The position numbers and the translations under genes are program-made. The notes beneath the pieces are model-generated. The model ran no database searches, was not told the DNA's origin, and worked only from the letters and a program-made list of their open reading frames with translations. This document shows positions 45,220-57,445 of a stretch of 64,000 nucleotides of DNA, in pieces; the stretch's first letter is position 1, and every line of letters starts with the position of its first letter. The stretch covers positions 310,001-374,000 of the forward strand of contig JAGYXB010001045.1 of NCBI GenBank assembly GCA_022495005.1, written 5' to 3'. The DNA comes from Rhyacophila brunnea. Lineage: Eukaryota > Arthropoda > Insecta > Trichoptera > Rhyacophilidae.

Positions 45220-45292
45220 GTTTCCGTAGTGTAGCGGTTATCACGTGTGCTTCACACGCACAAGGTTCCCGGTTCGATCCCGGGCGGAAACA
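45220..45292 (+). tRNA. tRNA-Val (anticodon CAC)
   Basis: A 73-nt cloverleaf. Acceptor GTTTCCG/CGGAAAC plus discriminator A; A-box TAGTGTAGCGG; anticodon stem TGTGC/GCACA around loop TTCACAC, giving anticodon CAC; T-arm CCCGG-TTCGATC-CCGGG with all Watson-Crick pairs and B-box GGTTCGATCCC. A run of seven T at 45297-45303 terminates pol III, and no CCA is encoded. It reads the valine GUG codon. It differs from the gene at 34497 at only three positions, one of them the wobble base, so the pair looks like a duplicate whose anticodon switched. Confidence 0.97.
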
Positions 45293-45299
45293 TTGCTTT

Positions 45300-47330
45300 T
45301 TTTATTTATCTATTTTTAATATTTTTTTACACTTTCAATTAATTCACAAATTATCTAGAAGACCCTAGAAGTATTTGGTTTTATAATTAATACGTCCGCT
45401 TACATGCAGATAATATATTTGGTAGGTATAAAGTTTAATATAAATACTAAACATGATTTGCTATTGAATAAAGATAAAAAGCCCTTTTTTGCCTTCATGT
45501 TGAACATATTGAAAGAATACGAGTAACAAAAATCATCCAAAATACATCAAAATACAATCTAAAATAAGTATTTGGTTTTGTTTACCTTAAATGAATCTCA
45601 AACAATTCTTCGTTATCTGACATAAAACTCTAAAAATACAATGATTGGAATCATTACTATAAATATTTATAATTTTGATCCATGTCGATTGACTCACTGA
45701 CTCCAGACAGTTCGACTTCATGTCAGCTTGGCTCTGTAGCAGGGATTCCGGATTCCACGAGCCAAGTCAGGGACTCCGCGAGAATTTGTCAAATCTTCAA
45801 CTTGAATCAAATTTGGTAATATAACTAAAAAGGGTTTAATGTGACCGTTCCACCTCGCCATTCTTTCCACAGCATGCGGCTCCAAAATCCAATCGGCGCC
45901 AATTTGACGTCGCAGTTGGTCATGTGATTGTGGACAGTAATTGTTGAAAATTTGGCGCCACTTGTTCTTAACATTTGTATTTAAATAAAAAAAAATACCT
46001 GGATAAGTATTTAAAAAGACAATTATTATTTCGAATATTTCTATATCTACACTATTTTAAAAGTCATAATAAAATTAAACATACATATCCAAAAATAAAT
46101 GTAGTGGCTTTAGTCTCTTGTAAAATTTACTACAAAATTATATCTGGCTTTTGGTCTATCTTTTTTTTTCTTTATAATCTGTCTCCAAAGTTAAGAAAGT
46201 ACGTCCAAGAGTTTAGACGTGATCGCGCTGGTGTATGTCCATATATAATGTCTTTCATCACATATTAAAGACATCCAAAATATTATGGACACGTTGTACC
46301 TAACTGAGGAGCAAAATATGAAAGACATTAAGCAAGTTAGTGAACATAATACGGAGCGAAAGATAGTTTCCTTATATTTAAGTTCTACCGAAGTTACTTT
46401 TAGAGATGAGGGTAATCAATCGATGAATTTAGATGCGCTCTTATGTACCTACACGTCATTTACAAGCCGGGTCTATTTGAGACCTTGCCAATATCATTTT
46501 TGAAGAATAATTCTCTTCGTTATATTGTTACAGTACACGCTAGTATGCGGTGAATTTTATACTCATGAATATGGCATAAAAATAATAACATATTATTTGA
46601 ATAAAAAAGTCGTAATCAACAAAACTTGCTATTCTTTTTTATTCGTATATTGAAAAACGCTTTTACGTCAAATCAAAAGTCAATTCATATCCACCAATAA
46701 GAATTTCAAATTACTTCCCTCCCATCAAACCATCTGAAAATTTTTCATAAAATTTAAGGAAATATTGCTCGAGCATATTCACGTTTGAACTAACTCTCGC
46801 CTTGTGTTTTAGGATTTTTCGTTTCTTACCTCTCATAAGAATGACTGATGGATTTTCCCTTCGACTGCCTTTCGTTCTGGCATAATGGTAGAAAAAATGT
46901 TACAGATAAACGATTTCTCAGTATTTTTCTCGCACTATTTATTAATATACCACGCGACTGTCATGATATTTAGTATCATAATATTGTATTATCATTAATA
47001 TTTAGATGATACATTTTCATACATTCACCGTTGTGCCTAAGAAAATTTAGTACCTATAATATTTTTAAAATATACAAAAAATCCTTATTTAGAAAAAAAT
47101 AAGACTTTAGATGTTTCCCAACCTTTTTACACTGGTGAAAATAGAAGAATTTGTGGACCACTAACATAAAATTAAAACTATTGTAGCGATCATAGCACTC
47201 AGTATTACAACGGTGACACACTTTAATGTGTATGTTTGTTATCAAAATAAGACAAAGTGACGGAAGCGATTGTCAGCTTTCCCTCAATTATAATCTAGAT
47301 CAATAGTATATATTATGTGTTTAATTACGA
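45300..47330. other. No gene called
   Basis: Frames at 45975-46268 and 46285-46503 (97 and 72 codons, plus strand) are adjacent but show no recognisable domain, and their AT-rich codons give Lys/Ile/Tyr-biased peptides. A less AT-rich patch near 45850-45960 holds GGCGCCAA twice (about 45895 and 45952). Confidence 0.4.
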
Positions 47331-47337
47331 TAATGTC

Positions 47338-47607
47338 TGTTGGAATATATGGGCTGCATTTGTATAATTAATAGCAAAGACTTGGCTCACTACTCATTTC
47401 GAGTCTGGTCACTCGACACAGTCAACTGTTATTCCACTCAAGTACACTCTCTCTGTTAAATTAACATCTCAGTTCATCACCTCAGTACATCCGTACCTGC
47501 AATAATTGCAATTATACCATAACTTAGTCATTGTATTTATTTATTCTTCTAACGATAAATAAACACGCTCCTTGAGTTATCCAAGCAACTACGACTTTAT
47601 TTCCACA
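47338..47607. mobile_element. Copia-like LTR candidate
   Basis: The segment starts TGTTGGAATATATGGG, the start commonly seen in Copia-type LTRs, and ends TTTATTTCCACA, whose inverse TGTGGAAATA imperfectly mirrors the start. A polyadenylation signal AATAAA lies at 47558-47563, after a pyrimidine-rich, less AT-rich middle. I see no target duplication and no primer binding site, so it could be a degraded solo LTR or a coincidence. Confidence 0.45.
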
Positions 47608-48156
47608 AACCTTCATCATTCCTGTACTATGTACTATTATTATAGTGCTTTGTTTATGTTTAGGTTTTTGAATTTTATATTATAACTGGTTGACCAATAC
47701 AATTTATTGTTACTATCCGACTGTGAATACAAAAAAATATATACCATGAAAATTCTAGTGCTTATGAAAATATTCAGAAACCGATCAGCAAATAAATTGT
47801 TAATAATATAACTTGTTGAATTTTGAGAAAGCAATTACTACTGCAGCTGTGCTAGAATAGTTGATAATTGTAGCTTCAGTACTATTTGGAAAGACGACGC
47901 GCTCTATTGACATCAAATTCGGTTTCTCATCATTTTTATTTTACTGACATGGCCAAAAAACTTTTCGCACATTAATATGTAATCGAAAATGCAGACAATA
48001 ATTTAATGGATTTTTAATTCAGGGATGGTTTATTTTTATTCTTTTTAAAATAGTCGACAACTATTTTTAAACCGTCAGAAGATATTTATGCTGATCGGTA
48101 TCGTTTCACGGACCGTTGGTTGGGAAACACTGTTTAATCACCGAAAGCAACGTTGC

Positions 48157-48806
48157 CATCTTAGACTATAGATACATTTAGACGCCACCCGTTGTATTGC
48201 TAAATGAAGCCGCGTGCCTTGCGTTTGGTTTGTGAGCGAGCGAACGCATTCGTCTACAAATGTTCAAGACCATAGACCATTTCGCTAGTGCTCGCCCAAA
48301 GTGCTCGCACTAGACGCTCAGAATTAAAATATAATTTTCTATTTTTTTACGTTATATAGTATTTTTAAGCGGTCAAAATGCAACCATTAGATAAAGATAT
48401 CCATAATTTAAGTTATTTTAAAGAAACACTAGGTCACTGATATTAAAATATATAACAAATAAATTATCACGAACATGTATCAACTTACTTATGAAACGTA
48501 ATACCATCTTCTTGCTTATCAGTACGGCTACCACATTTTAAGACAACACACAGGACCATCTTTTCTACTTAATTAACCAAAAATATTTACCGCTGACTTT
48601 ATGTTTAACACAAAAAATATCAATTTTAGCAACACGAGCTCGCAAGTTATCGACGCTATGTGAAGCGTTTCGCCCTGATTTGATGGCGATACTTTTGGAA
48701 ACTGGCTTGTAGCTAGTAGACCTTTTATCTTACTCTAGCGCGTGTCGCAGAGATGGTAAGGGTGCCGAATACTTTCTCACTCGCACTCATGCATCGTTTT
48801 TGTTCA
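48157..48806 (-). pseudogene. THAP-domain first exon with flanks, inverted copy A
   Basis: On the minus strand, exon 48559-48489 encodes MVLCVVLKCGSRTDKQEDGI followed by TFH, and ends at a GTAAGT splice donor (from 48488). C-x4-C followed by R..K..GITFH is the start of a THAP C2CH zinc finger, a DNA-binding domain found in host proteins and in P-type transposases. The rest of the domain (C-x2-H, AVPTF-type end) is not in the window. The whole ~650-bp segment, including ~250 bp upstream and ~330 bp of intron, matches 55506-56164 in opposite orientation. It is either a transposon fragment or a dispersed gene fragment. Confidence 0.7.
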
Positions 48807-48809
48807 GGA

Positions 48810-51370
48810 TTTGGTTGCCATGCTATTGATAGTTTTTTTAAATGGCATCTATGCATAAGATTCATCAATTTTAGTTTTACATAGCATCGACATTATTATA
48901 TGCACAAGGATTAGGTCCTATTCAGAAAAAAATGATCACTGAGTTGATATACTTTTAATTATTTTCGTACCTACTTGGATAGTACAACTTTCAATGTAAC
49001 TTTTCTTTGTGTTTCCCAAAGAAAGTGATATTGCCCCCTGTGGGGCACTGGAGAAATCCAGGGGGCATTGAATATAAATAGAAAGAAAGCAAGAGACATT
49101 TTTGAAAAACCTCTCGTATGTATGTCATGTGTCGATGTTTACTATTTTTTTTTTTTAAATTAAACACAGAAATTTCAAAACAGTATTTATGTGCTCCTGC
49201 CTGCTATCTTCGTGTTGGAATGTGAGCGTGCCGGCAGGAATATGTGTATGCTGTTGCTTGTTTGAAATGCAATACTAAATGTATGAAATATATTTTCGAT
49301 TGTTTTTGAATTTCGTGACAAAAATTTTACAATCACTGCTAACCTTTTAATTACCACATTTAAATAACACGTTAATTATATCTAATGGCCAACGACTCCA
49401 AACGCGCCAGTCGCAGTGTTAGTACTAAATGAGTTAAGTGTAATTGGTAGGATTAAAAATTATTAGGAGGTAAGTAGGACGGATTATGGATCATATAAAA
49501 AGTTTATAATTCCAATTTCTTCATCATAATTATTCAGTAAACTGTGGGTTCAGCATAGTCACAAATCTATCAAAAAAATGAAAACAAATAACTATTCGCA
49601 GTGATTTAAAAATGCCACTGACAAAAATTGAGCGAAACATTATTTATAAACTGATAGCAATGCACCAGCTTTATAATTTTTGTTGAGTTTATTTTTAATT
49701 TAATCTGTAATTTTTATTCAAATTAAATATTTAATTCAAACATTACTATGGTTCAGCACTTTAAATGGAAAATCCTATTAAAATAAGTAATTTAGATTTT
49801 TTTTATATGACCTATCAGACGTCAAATTATATTTTCCACGAGACGGGGCGATAATTTTACCGATTTCACGAACCGGTACGCTCCGGTCCATTTCGAGCCC
49901 TGAATATAATAATTTAAACATCAGAAAATCTTATTTTCAACAACATCCTTCTTTATTATGTTTTGTATTTGGAAATAATATAATTTAGTAATAATAATAA
50001 TAGTATATACATTACATGAATGCAAATTTGTTACTGCCGCTTTCTGTATGTTTGCTTAAATATACTAGATTTCCAGGGGGGGGGACTTGAATATTTTTTT
50101 TTTATGAAAAAGAAGCAGTGGGTCAAATTAGTTTGGGAATCTCCCGCTACAGCATTTGTAGTACAAAGTAACGCCGTAGCTAGTAGCGGGTCGCCTGACT
50201 TAATACAATCTTCGTTTATTACAGTTCATTAATCATGAAATGTAGTAACACGTTGTTATTTTTCAGCACAATTTACTAACGCTGGCATTCAATAAATTAC
50301 CTCCAATATTAAACAGTCTCGCGTAAAAAAAAATGTCCACAATTTACAATATTATTTCATGGAAATTGCGGCGCTTGCAAAATTGCGCCCCATAGATCAA
50401 ACTATTTGCTCGCGTCTGCTGTAAACTGTAGTCATTTATATGGAATTTATATAAATAAGTCTGACAGGTTGCGATGCAAAAAATATGCTTTCTTAGTGAA
50501 GTTTGCTACCCTCCGATATATTTCGCTCGCTCGAACGTCATGCGCCGCCACATCACGGTTGATTAATCATGCTTCTACTCACATGGGTCATGACAGGTAG
50601 ATCATTCTTACTAGACGTAGACTGTAGAAGTGATAGCATATTAGGAATGTTAAGAGAGCATCGATTCTTAATACCTCCACACACATAAGAAAAAACTTCT
50701 ATTGTCTTACTGCTCTGTGTTTGACATTGGTATTAAAGTTATTGATCGATCTACTGAATGTTTCAGAAGAAATAATGGGGTATATACTCACACATTATAA
50801 GATATTCTTTTTCTTTTTAATGTATGTCCATTACTTAATCAAAGCATACTATAGAAAGCACATGGTACCTCCAAAAGTCTCTGTCACTCGCCAGTAATCT
50901 TGCTAATTCACAGGTTCTGCACCCTCTATATTGTTATGTATTTGGTAGTTTTATGGGATGTTGGAATCAAGTGAAATTAAAGAAAATGCTTTGCCTGGTG
51001 TAGGGATAATGTCTTATTTACATTAGACTGCATCGTGCTACTTCCGAATTTCTAAACTAGGCAATATCATCCCCTAAGGTGCGTTGGAGCTATCCATGGC
51101 GGCAATAGGCTTGGAAATAAAAGATGGATGTGAATATAAATGGGTGGATGTCATATGAGGATAAACACTATTTTGGTAAAACTGATTTATTAACACCGTA
51201 TAAATTATGTTTATATTATTTTTGTTTACACAACACGTGTGAAGGGATTTGACGACGTTATATACTATTCAAAGCTCGCGACGTTGCACATCGGAACAAT
51301 TTATTACTTACATACCTATTATTTATCTCCTTGTACAGCGCGTGTACAGGAAATAAGTATAATTATATCA
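48810..51370. other. No gene seen; hairpin at 49032-49067 and possible hAT end near 49896
   Basis: TGCCCCCTG (49032-49040) and its inverse CAGGGGGCA (49059-49067) form a GC-rich hairpin. At about 49862-49905 the sequence ends CATTTCGAGCCCTG, inverse CAGGGCTCGAAATG, similar to hAT-type ends, but no partner end was found. Frames at 50020-50232 and 50406-50600 carry no recognisable domain. Confidence 0.35.
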
Positions 51371-51381
51371 ATAGCGTATCT

Positions 51382-51805
51382 TCATCCCGTGGCTGGAACG
51401 ATGCTGCTTGATTTCCGCACACTCAATCTGTTCTCTAAACTCAGTATAAGATTTCTCTGAGCCATCATAAGGTGCCATGATTCGTACCATGCCATGATAA
51501 TGTAAAGCAGCATCGTCAGAATGCAAGCACCAAACAGGAGGCATTTGATTTTAACCGAGTGCAGTCGTGAGTCCTCGATATTCTGCAACAAGTTGATTGA
51601 TGCTCCAGTCATTGGCATTCGGAAACGGGGTTTTCTTTGCAGCATGCAATCTTCAGTGATGTGTACCGCCACGTATTTGAAGCTATCGCTCTCGATGTTT
51701 TATCCATCGCTAATCAAGGGGAAATCTGGATCAAAACAGGTGATATTGCATAACACGTCAGTTTTCCTCGCGTTGATTTTCAAACCAACGCTTGTCGATT
51801 ACACT
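51382..51805 (-). mobile_element. Non-LTR reverse transcriptase shard (I/R1/Jockey-like)
   Basis: The minus-strand text reads GLKINARKTDVLCNI, then after a stop NIESDSFKYVAVHITEDC, then SINLLQNIEDSRLHSVKIKC and a hydrophobic stretch. GLKINA.KT followed by a .F.YLG..IT..G-like block is the segment just after the RT catalytic core in non-LTR polyproteins. A related, more broken copy is at 56390-56610. The frame to 51382 remains open for 96 codons, but the coding region is interrupted by at least one stop and the catalytic YADD is absent. Confidence 0.78.
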
Positions 51806-51819
51806 ATATTATAAAATAG

Positions 51820-52340
51820 TTTTTGACAGGTCACGCTGGATTCGCTGCCAAGCTCTATGAGGTTGGACTTGTTGCCCGGCGAACATGTCCATGTGAGGAA
51901 AAACTACAGGATCCAAACCACATCCTCTGGGAATGTCCGAGAATGTGCTCCAAGGGGGAAGAGATGCTTAAGTCGGTGCAACTTGGTCGCCGGTCACCAC
52001 AAAAGCCAATAATTATATTGCATTTAAAAAAAGTCGGCGTCTTAGTAAAACATAGTTTTGTTTGTCCGTATTATTTTAGCTTAATTTTTTGGTATCTTAT
52101 ATCATTCAATACATTTATTCCTAATAAGCGTCCGTGACTTTCTCTCCGATGGCACTTTTTATTAAATTACGTCTTACAGTAAACTCAGTCAAAGGTCACC
52201 TGAGAGCATGGCGATCTTATTCTTGGGTATCTGCTCGTGAGACATTTCCAGGCGTACACAACTGCTGATGCTTCACTCCAAACGTAGAGCTTCGTGATAT
52301 GCTCGATTAAGACCGAGTGTGCAGGGCGGTTGGTTTGGAG
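51820..52340 (+). mobile_element. Non-LTR ORF2 C-terminus with zinc-knuckle
   Basis: The plus-strand frame 51823-52137 reads MTGHAGFAAKLYEVGL then CPCEEKLQDPNHILWECPR. The LTGH.GF..YL..... start and C-x-C-x8-H-x4-C knuckle are typical of I/R1/Jockey-group ORF2 C-termini. The frame then runs into non-coding sequence. Downstream (GATGCTTCACTCCAAACGTA near 52270) matches 62108-62130, so a 3' UTR-like part is included. It lies head to head with the RT shard at 51382-51805 on the other strand. Confidence 0.72.
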
Positions 52341-52344
52341 GGTC

Positions 52345-53805
52345 CATGTTTGGTTTACATAAAAAATAAAATGATTAACTCTGTGTTTAGTCCGGTTAAG
52401 TGATTAATTCCTTATTAAAATCTCTATAGCTCATATAAATACAACTGCTCGTATATCTTTAGCGTTCGCCTTATAATTAATTTATTATATATCCCATAAG
52501 ACATAGAATACAAACACTTCAATTAACTTGTACGAAACTATATGCACGCAACGTACGAGCGATACAAATGGCGGTCATTCTCGTTTAATTGGCTATTACT
52601 GTTAGAATTAGTGCGAATTACTGGCGGCAGAGTAAAGCGCGGGAAAATGGAACGGTCCCGGCATGAATTTGAATTGCGAATGGCGCGCTAGATTTTATTG
52701 CGGAAGGGACTATAGTAATTTTATTTCAACAAAAAAGGTTCCGTAATTATTAACTTATTCACATGAGACACGAAAACATACTTTATTTCCTAATTTTATT
52801 AGGTGTTTACTTGATAAGAATCTATATTAACATTTTACTGTTCATTATAATTATTAAGTATGTGACTGATTTCACTGTTAGTGGATACACTTACAGTATC
52901 TCGCCTGAATAAATCAGTACAATCGACAAATTCAGGAGCTCTTTTGTTTTTGCTATCTATCACCTAATTATATTGTCTGACCCCTAGGTTTCAAAACGCT
53001 TAGACCCTGGAAAACGTCTGCTTTGGAGACGGTGGTTGAGATTGGCTGTCGCTTGATTGCTAATACAGGTGGGTGCCGTTCAATTGAGTATCTAAAACAG
53101 CGAATAAGCATATAAATTCAAAAAGGTAATGCAGTCGCTGTTTGAGGTATTTTTAGGGTATCCAGCAAACTGGATGAGGTATTTTATATACTTGAGGAAA
53201 CCTAGTATGTATAACAATGCCGTACTAAGCGCAAAGGCCTTACATCCACAGAGCAAACTGGATTTTGGCGTCTTGGAACTTTGGAAGACCGCGAAATACC
53301 ATAATCTCTATAGTCTCCAATTAACGATCAGTCATAGATAAAAAAGGATTATAATAATTACTATTGACTAAGTATTGACAGTTAACACCACACACAATTC
53401 CTAAAGCAAAAAAAATGTATTAAAATAATTCATAGAAAAGTGGATTTTACATGGAAAAGGATTTAGACAGACCAATAATAATTAGTATTTTATTTATTAA
53501 TACTTTGGACGCGGAAGACGCACCCGGCGCGTAATGACCAGGTGGCCGATCGATGTAATTAACGTGCATTTTAAAGGTGTATTTGTAGGTACTTATATTG
53601 CACAATTTTACACATGTTGTCACTTATTTTGTTTTACTCTTTTATATATATATTTTTTTAATTCTCTATATAATTTTTAATGTAATAACATATAACTGCT
53701 TGTTTGCAATAAAAAATTAATCAAAACAATATATTTTTTAAAGAGAGTAATTAGTAAGTACTACTCATAGGTACTTACTTATATTTTTGATCATCAATAA
53801 TTTTA
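52345..53805. other. No gene called
   Basis: A 70-codon plus-strand frame at 53129-53341 has balanced composition, but I recognise no domain. The rest is AT-rich with nothing identifiable. Confidence 0.4.
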
Positions 53806-53814
53806 CTATCATCG

Positions 53815-53965
53815 AAAAAACATTTGAGAATATAACATTCCTAATAATAATTGAGCATACAATATAATTTGAAAACACCTCAGATATATGTGTTTAGAAA
53901 AGAAATCCGACAACTGGTAGATCTCGGACTTGCATCCGTTGAATTCGCGCCAATGACTTCACCTT
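53815..53965 (-). mobile_element. tRNA-headed repeat, degraded minus-strand copy
   Basis: ACATTTGAGAATATAACATT, TTGAGCATACAATATAATTT and GAAAACACCTCAGATATATG match the tail. AAATCCGACAACTGG, TAGATCTCGGACTTGCATCC sits where the head should be but has lost clear A- and B-boxes. Confidence 0.5.
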
Positions 53966-53967
53966 TT

Positions 53968-55500
53968 TCAAAACATTTTTTCTAATAGGTATATACCTAT
54001 CTGATGTATTTTAATATTATATATTGTGTTCGAATTATCATCGAGTCTACAACTCAGTTTTGTCGCCTTTGGGTAATGTCTCAACCCCACTCTGTCTGCC
54101 GCAATCTCTTTAGCCTCAGGGATCTTTTTACACCAAACATCCTCTTCCATTCTGCTCAATTTAACTTGGGTGGTTGTTCTCCATTGTTTATAAATTTCGT
54201 ACCAAATAGAGTTTCTTCAATTTCAAATATAATACTACCTACAGGACGTGAATCATTTTATGATGAATACGGTGTATGGTTTGATTTCAAATTTCTCATA
54301 CGTAGATAGGTATTTAGTTATTTTGTCAATATGTCGATACTCCATTTCAATAAGGAAACGACTCAAAATTACAAGGTTTTCAGTGCTATTCAGTAAAAAA
54401 AAAAGTTTTAGCATAAAAGCATAAAATCGAAAAACCCTTTTTGAGATTATTCATTAATTCAGTTATATACTGAAATTTCTAGGTTACTTCCTTATTAAAT
54501 TGTAAAATTTCATTGTGCATTGCTGAATTCCAATAAACTAAAAATAAAAAATTTAAGTTTCCGTCAAAATCAAAGCTTCAAAATTAAAATGAAGATTTCT
54601 GTAAAAAATTTAAACGCCATTACATTGGAACAATGTTTTTTGAGTTGTTTCTCTATTGAACTGTGGTATCGAATATGAAATATATATTATTGTGAAAATG
54701 GTTGAATATTGAACTGGGCCAACATTGCAATTATAATCATTTTTGCACATTTGAGTTCACGTTATTGAAATATTGTGCCAATGTGTCCAAGTAATTATTG
54801 TTAATACATTCTGGTCACCAAAACCGCACGCCATTTCCATTATATATGAAACTACGTAAATTTAGCTTCTTGGAGTCTTGAATAACTATGTCACATGTGT
54901 CCCTATCCAGATTCAAAACAAACACAGATGTATAAGATTCTACATATATTTAAATCAACCAATCAAGAAATATTGAGTTGTGGTAAAACGAAAAAAAAAA
55001 CAATTGCACCTTTATCAGTGATAATATCTCGGAAATAACGTTTCTTATTGTTCAAGGACCAATAATTGAAACAAAGAAAAAAAGAATGTGACATCCGTGG
55101 CTCAAGATAATATAAAGAAATACCGAAAATTTAAAAACCCTCTACATACGCATTTAATACGTGCGCTACTCTAGCATAATACTTTCTTATTCTAAGTTTA
55201 TTTTGGCAGGGTCGAATCAAGCGATTCATAACGCCAATTAAAATATTCATTACAAAAAAATATTAAACCTGTTTTTTCTAGTAACAATGTGATGTAAACA
55301 AAGATTGTGTTTCATTCGATAGTTTTTCTATTCGTATTTTTTGGTACTAAAAACTTCCTCTAAAAACTGCTCCATTCTGGGCAATTTTACTAAGCACCCT
55401 CAAATTCTTCATACTGCAATATAATTATCTCAGTTTTGGCTATCCATGAGTTGTCTTGCTCTCAGGGAACGTGTATAAAGCTTGCCTTGCTAGTACCTCC
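53968..55500. other. No gene called
   Basis: 54004-54309 (plus, 101 codons) and 53968-54159 (minus, 63 codons) overlap each other. The minus reading has a polar, retroelement-like look (EEDVWCKKIPEAKEIAADR), but this is too weak to name. 55345-55505 loosely resembles 8600-8770. Confidence 0.35.
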
Positions 55501-55505
55501 TCCAA

Positions 55506-56164
55506 GGCCTGAACAAAAACGATGCATAAGTGCGAGTGAGAAAGTATTCGGCACCCTTATAATCTCTGCGACACGCGCTAGAGTAAGATAAAAGGTTTAC
55601 AGATGTGTGAGATGATTTTCTGTGGTGTTGCCGCCAAATCTTAGTTTGTTGCATAGCTACGTGACGATAACCTGCGAGCGCGTGTTGCTAAAATTGATAT
55701 TTTTTGTGTTAAACATAGTCAGTGGTGAATATTTTTAGTTAATTAAGTAGAAAAGATGGTTCTGTGTATTGGATTAAAATGTTCTAGCCGTACTGATAAG
55801 CGAGAAGATGGTATTACGTTTCATAGGTAAGTTGATACATGTTCGTGATAATTTATTTGTATATTATTTTATATTTTAATATCTATCACCTAGTGTTTCT
55901 TTAAAACAACTTAAACTATGGATATCTTTACCTAATGGTTGCATTTTGACCGCTTAAAAATACTACATAACGTAAAAAGATTGAAAATTATATTTTAATT
56001 CTGAGCGTCTAGTGGGACCTCTCGCGAACACTAGCGAGATGGTCTTTGGTCTCAAACATTATTGTATACGAATGCATTCACTCGCCCACAAACCAAACGC
56101 ACGGCACGCAGCTTCATTTAGCAATGCAATGGGTGGCGTTTAGATGTATCTATAGTTTAAGATC
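55506..56164 (+). pseudogene. THAP-domain first exon with flanks, copy B
   Basis: Exon 55756-55826 encodes MVLCIGLKCSSRTDKREDGI then TFH, with a GTAAGT donor at 55827. Relative to copy A the peptide differs at only a few residues (I/V, G/V, S/G, R/Q), and both keep the frame, the C-x4-C pair and the donor. Similarity starts near CCTGAACAAAAACGATGC and stops near CTATAGTTTAAGAT, and no terminal inverted repeat or target duplication is visible. The downstream exon carrying C-x2-H is missing. It may be the 5' part of a P-type or other THAP-bearing transposon, or a host gene fragment copied twice. Confidence 0.7.
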
Positions 56165-56389
56165 AGTAGTTTAAGTTTAAGATAACAAAAGGGTTCAAAA
56201 ATTTTGTAAGAGCAAAAACAAACCAGTTTACTAAGATAAGCTTATAAAATTCCACAGCTAGCCTTATCGGCTATGAACTACTGATGCCATAGCTATGATA
56301 TTAATAAAACACAGGACTAAAATTTGTTTTTGAAACAGTTCCAAAGATCAGGAATATTTTAAGAGCAATAAAAGAATCGCAGCTTTTAG

Positions 56390-56612
56390 TATTTGATTTT
56401 AACTGAATACAGTCGCGAGTCTCAGACATTTTATAATATGTATTTAAATGTTGCTTTAGTCATTTTTATTTAGATAGTGAGTACCGTGTGATAAGTGCAA
56501 TATCCTGTAATTTTCACCCTTAGGTATTTAAAACTGTCGATACTGACGATGTTTTTCCAGTCATAAATCAGGGGAAAATCTGGACCAAGACACGTGATAT
56601 TTTATAAAATAT
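56390..56612 (-). mobile_element. Second copy of the non-LTR RT shard
   Basis: The minus-strand text NIVSIDSFKYLRVKITGYC, later DSRLYSVKIKY, parallels NIESDSFKYVAVHITEDC and DSRLHSVKIKC at 51382-51805. Several stops. This shows the 51-kb shard belongs to a dispersed family. Confidence 0.65.
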
Positions 56613-56614
56613 TG

Positions 56615-57350
56615 GTTCATCTTACAACACGCATACAAATAAAATACCAATGGTATTTGAAAGTTTTGCACAAATTCTCATCTCAATGCCTTGACTCTTT
56701 AGAAGTAAATATGTATATTTTTAATTTAGTTCAAATGAACTTAGCAACGCACAATGAAATTTTAAAGTTTAACCAATAATCAACTCGATAATATCCCCGT
56801 TTATAATTGAATTAATGATTAATTCCAGAAAGTGTTATTCGATTTCATGACCCATTGACAAAATTTTTGATCGTTGAATTATAACGAAAAGTCTTTTCTA
56901 CATCGAATGGAATTATTAACTCATAACCTTGAAATTTAGAGTTGTTTCCGTATATAAATAGGGAATTGAATGTAGATAAGGGTACTTTTAAAATCATTCA
57001 TAGAAAATAGCAGAATTAAATGAATCAAACGAATATAAACAATATATTTTTACTGATCAAAATTAGTTATTATTTTTATGAAAATGTAAAGCAGAATAAG
57101 TTATTCCTTAATTCGTCTCTGCTTTCCACCCCATAAGGCAACTACCTCTTTCAAACCGATATGCTCGTAGAGCCGTTTAAAGAGTCGATCTGTATGCGTA
57201 TTTCGTAGATAGTATGTCCGCACGTTTGACCAACAGATACGGGCAGCTGCAACCTTATTCTGTGCAATCCCATGAACCACTTGCAACACACTATAAAATA
57301 ATATTTCGTACAAAACATCATAATTATTATTAATCTAATAAACTATTTTT
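56615..57350. other. No gene called; one 70-codon minus frame
   Basis: The minus-strand frame 57101-57313 (ending ALWGGKQRRIKE) lies in slightly less AT-rich DNA about 0.5 kb from the knuckle shard at 57856-58167. It could be part of the same dead element, but I recognise no motif in it. Confidence 0.3.
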
Positions 57351-57351
57351 C

Positions 57352-57445
57352 TTTTATTCAAAGAATAATTCACAATATTTGAGAATGTACCATTCTATAT
57401 TGTTATATTAAACATTGATAATTTTTGAAAACATCTCATACATAT
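57352..57445 (-). mobile_element. Tail fragment of tRNA-headed repeat
   Basis: ATTCAAAGAATAATTCACAA, TATTTGAGAATGTACCATTC and TTTTTGAAAACATCTCATAC match the family tail. No head follows. Confidence 0.6.

Noticed and set aside
45975..46503. Two adjacent plus-strand frames as a split gene
   Set aside because: Peptides are Lys/Ile/Tyr-rich, as expected from AT-rich DNA, with no domain and no splice sites that would join them sensibly.
53968..54309. Retroelement C-terminus or host exon
   Set aside because: Opposed overlapping frames with only vague resemblance to a retroelement tail. The evidence is too thin.
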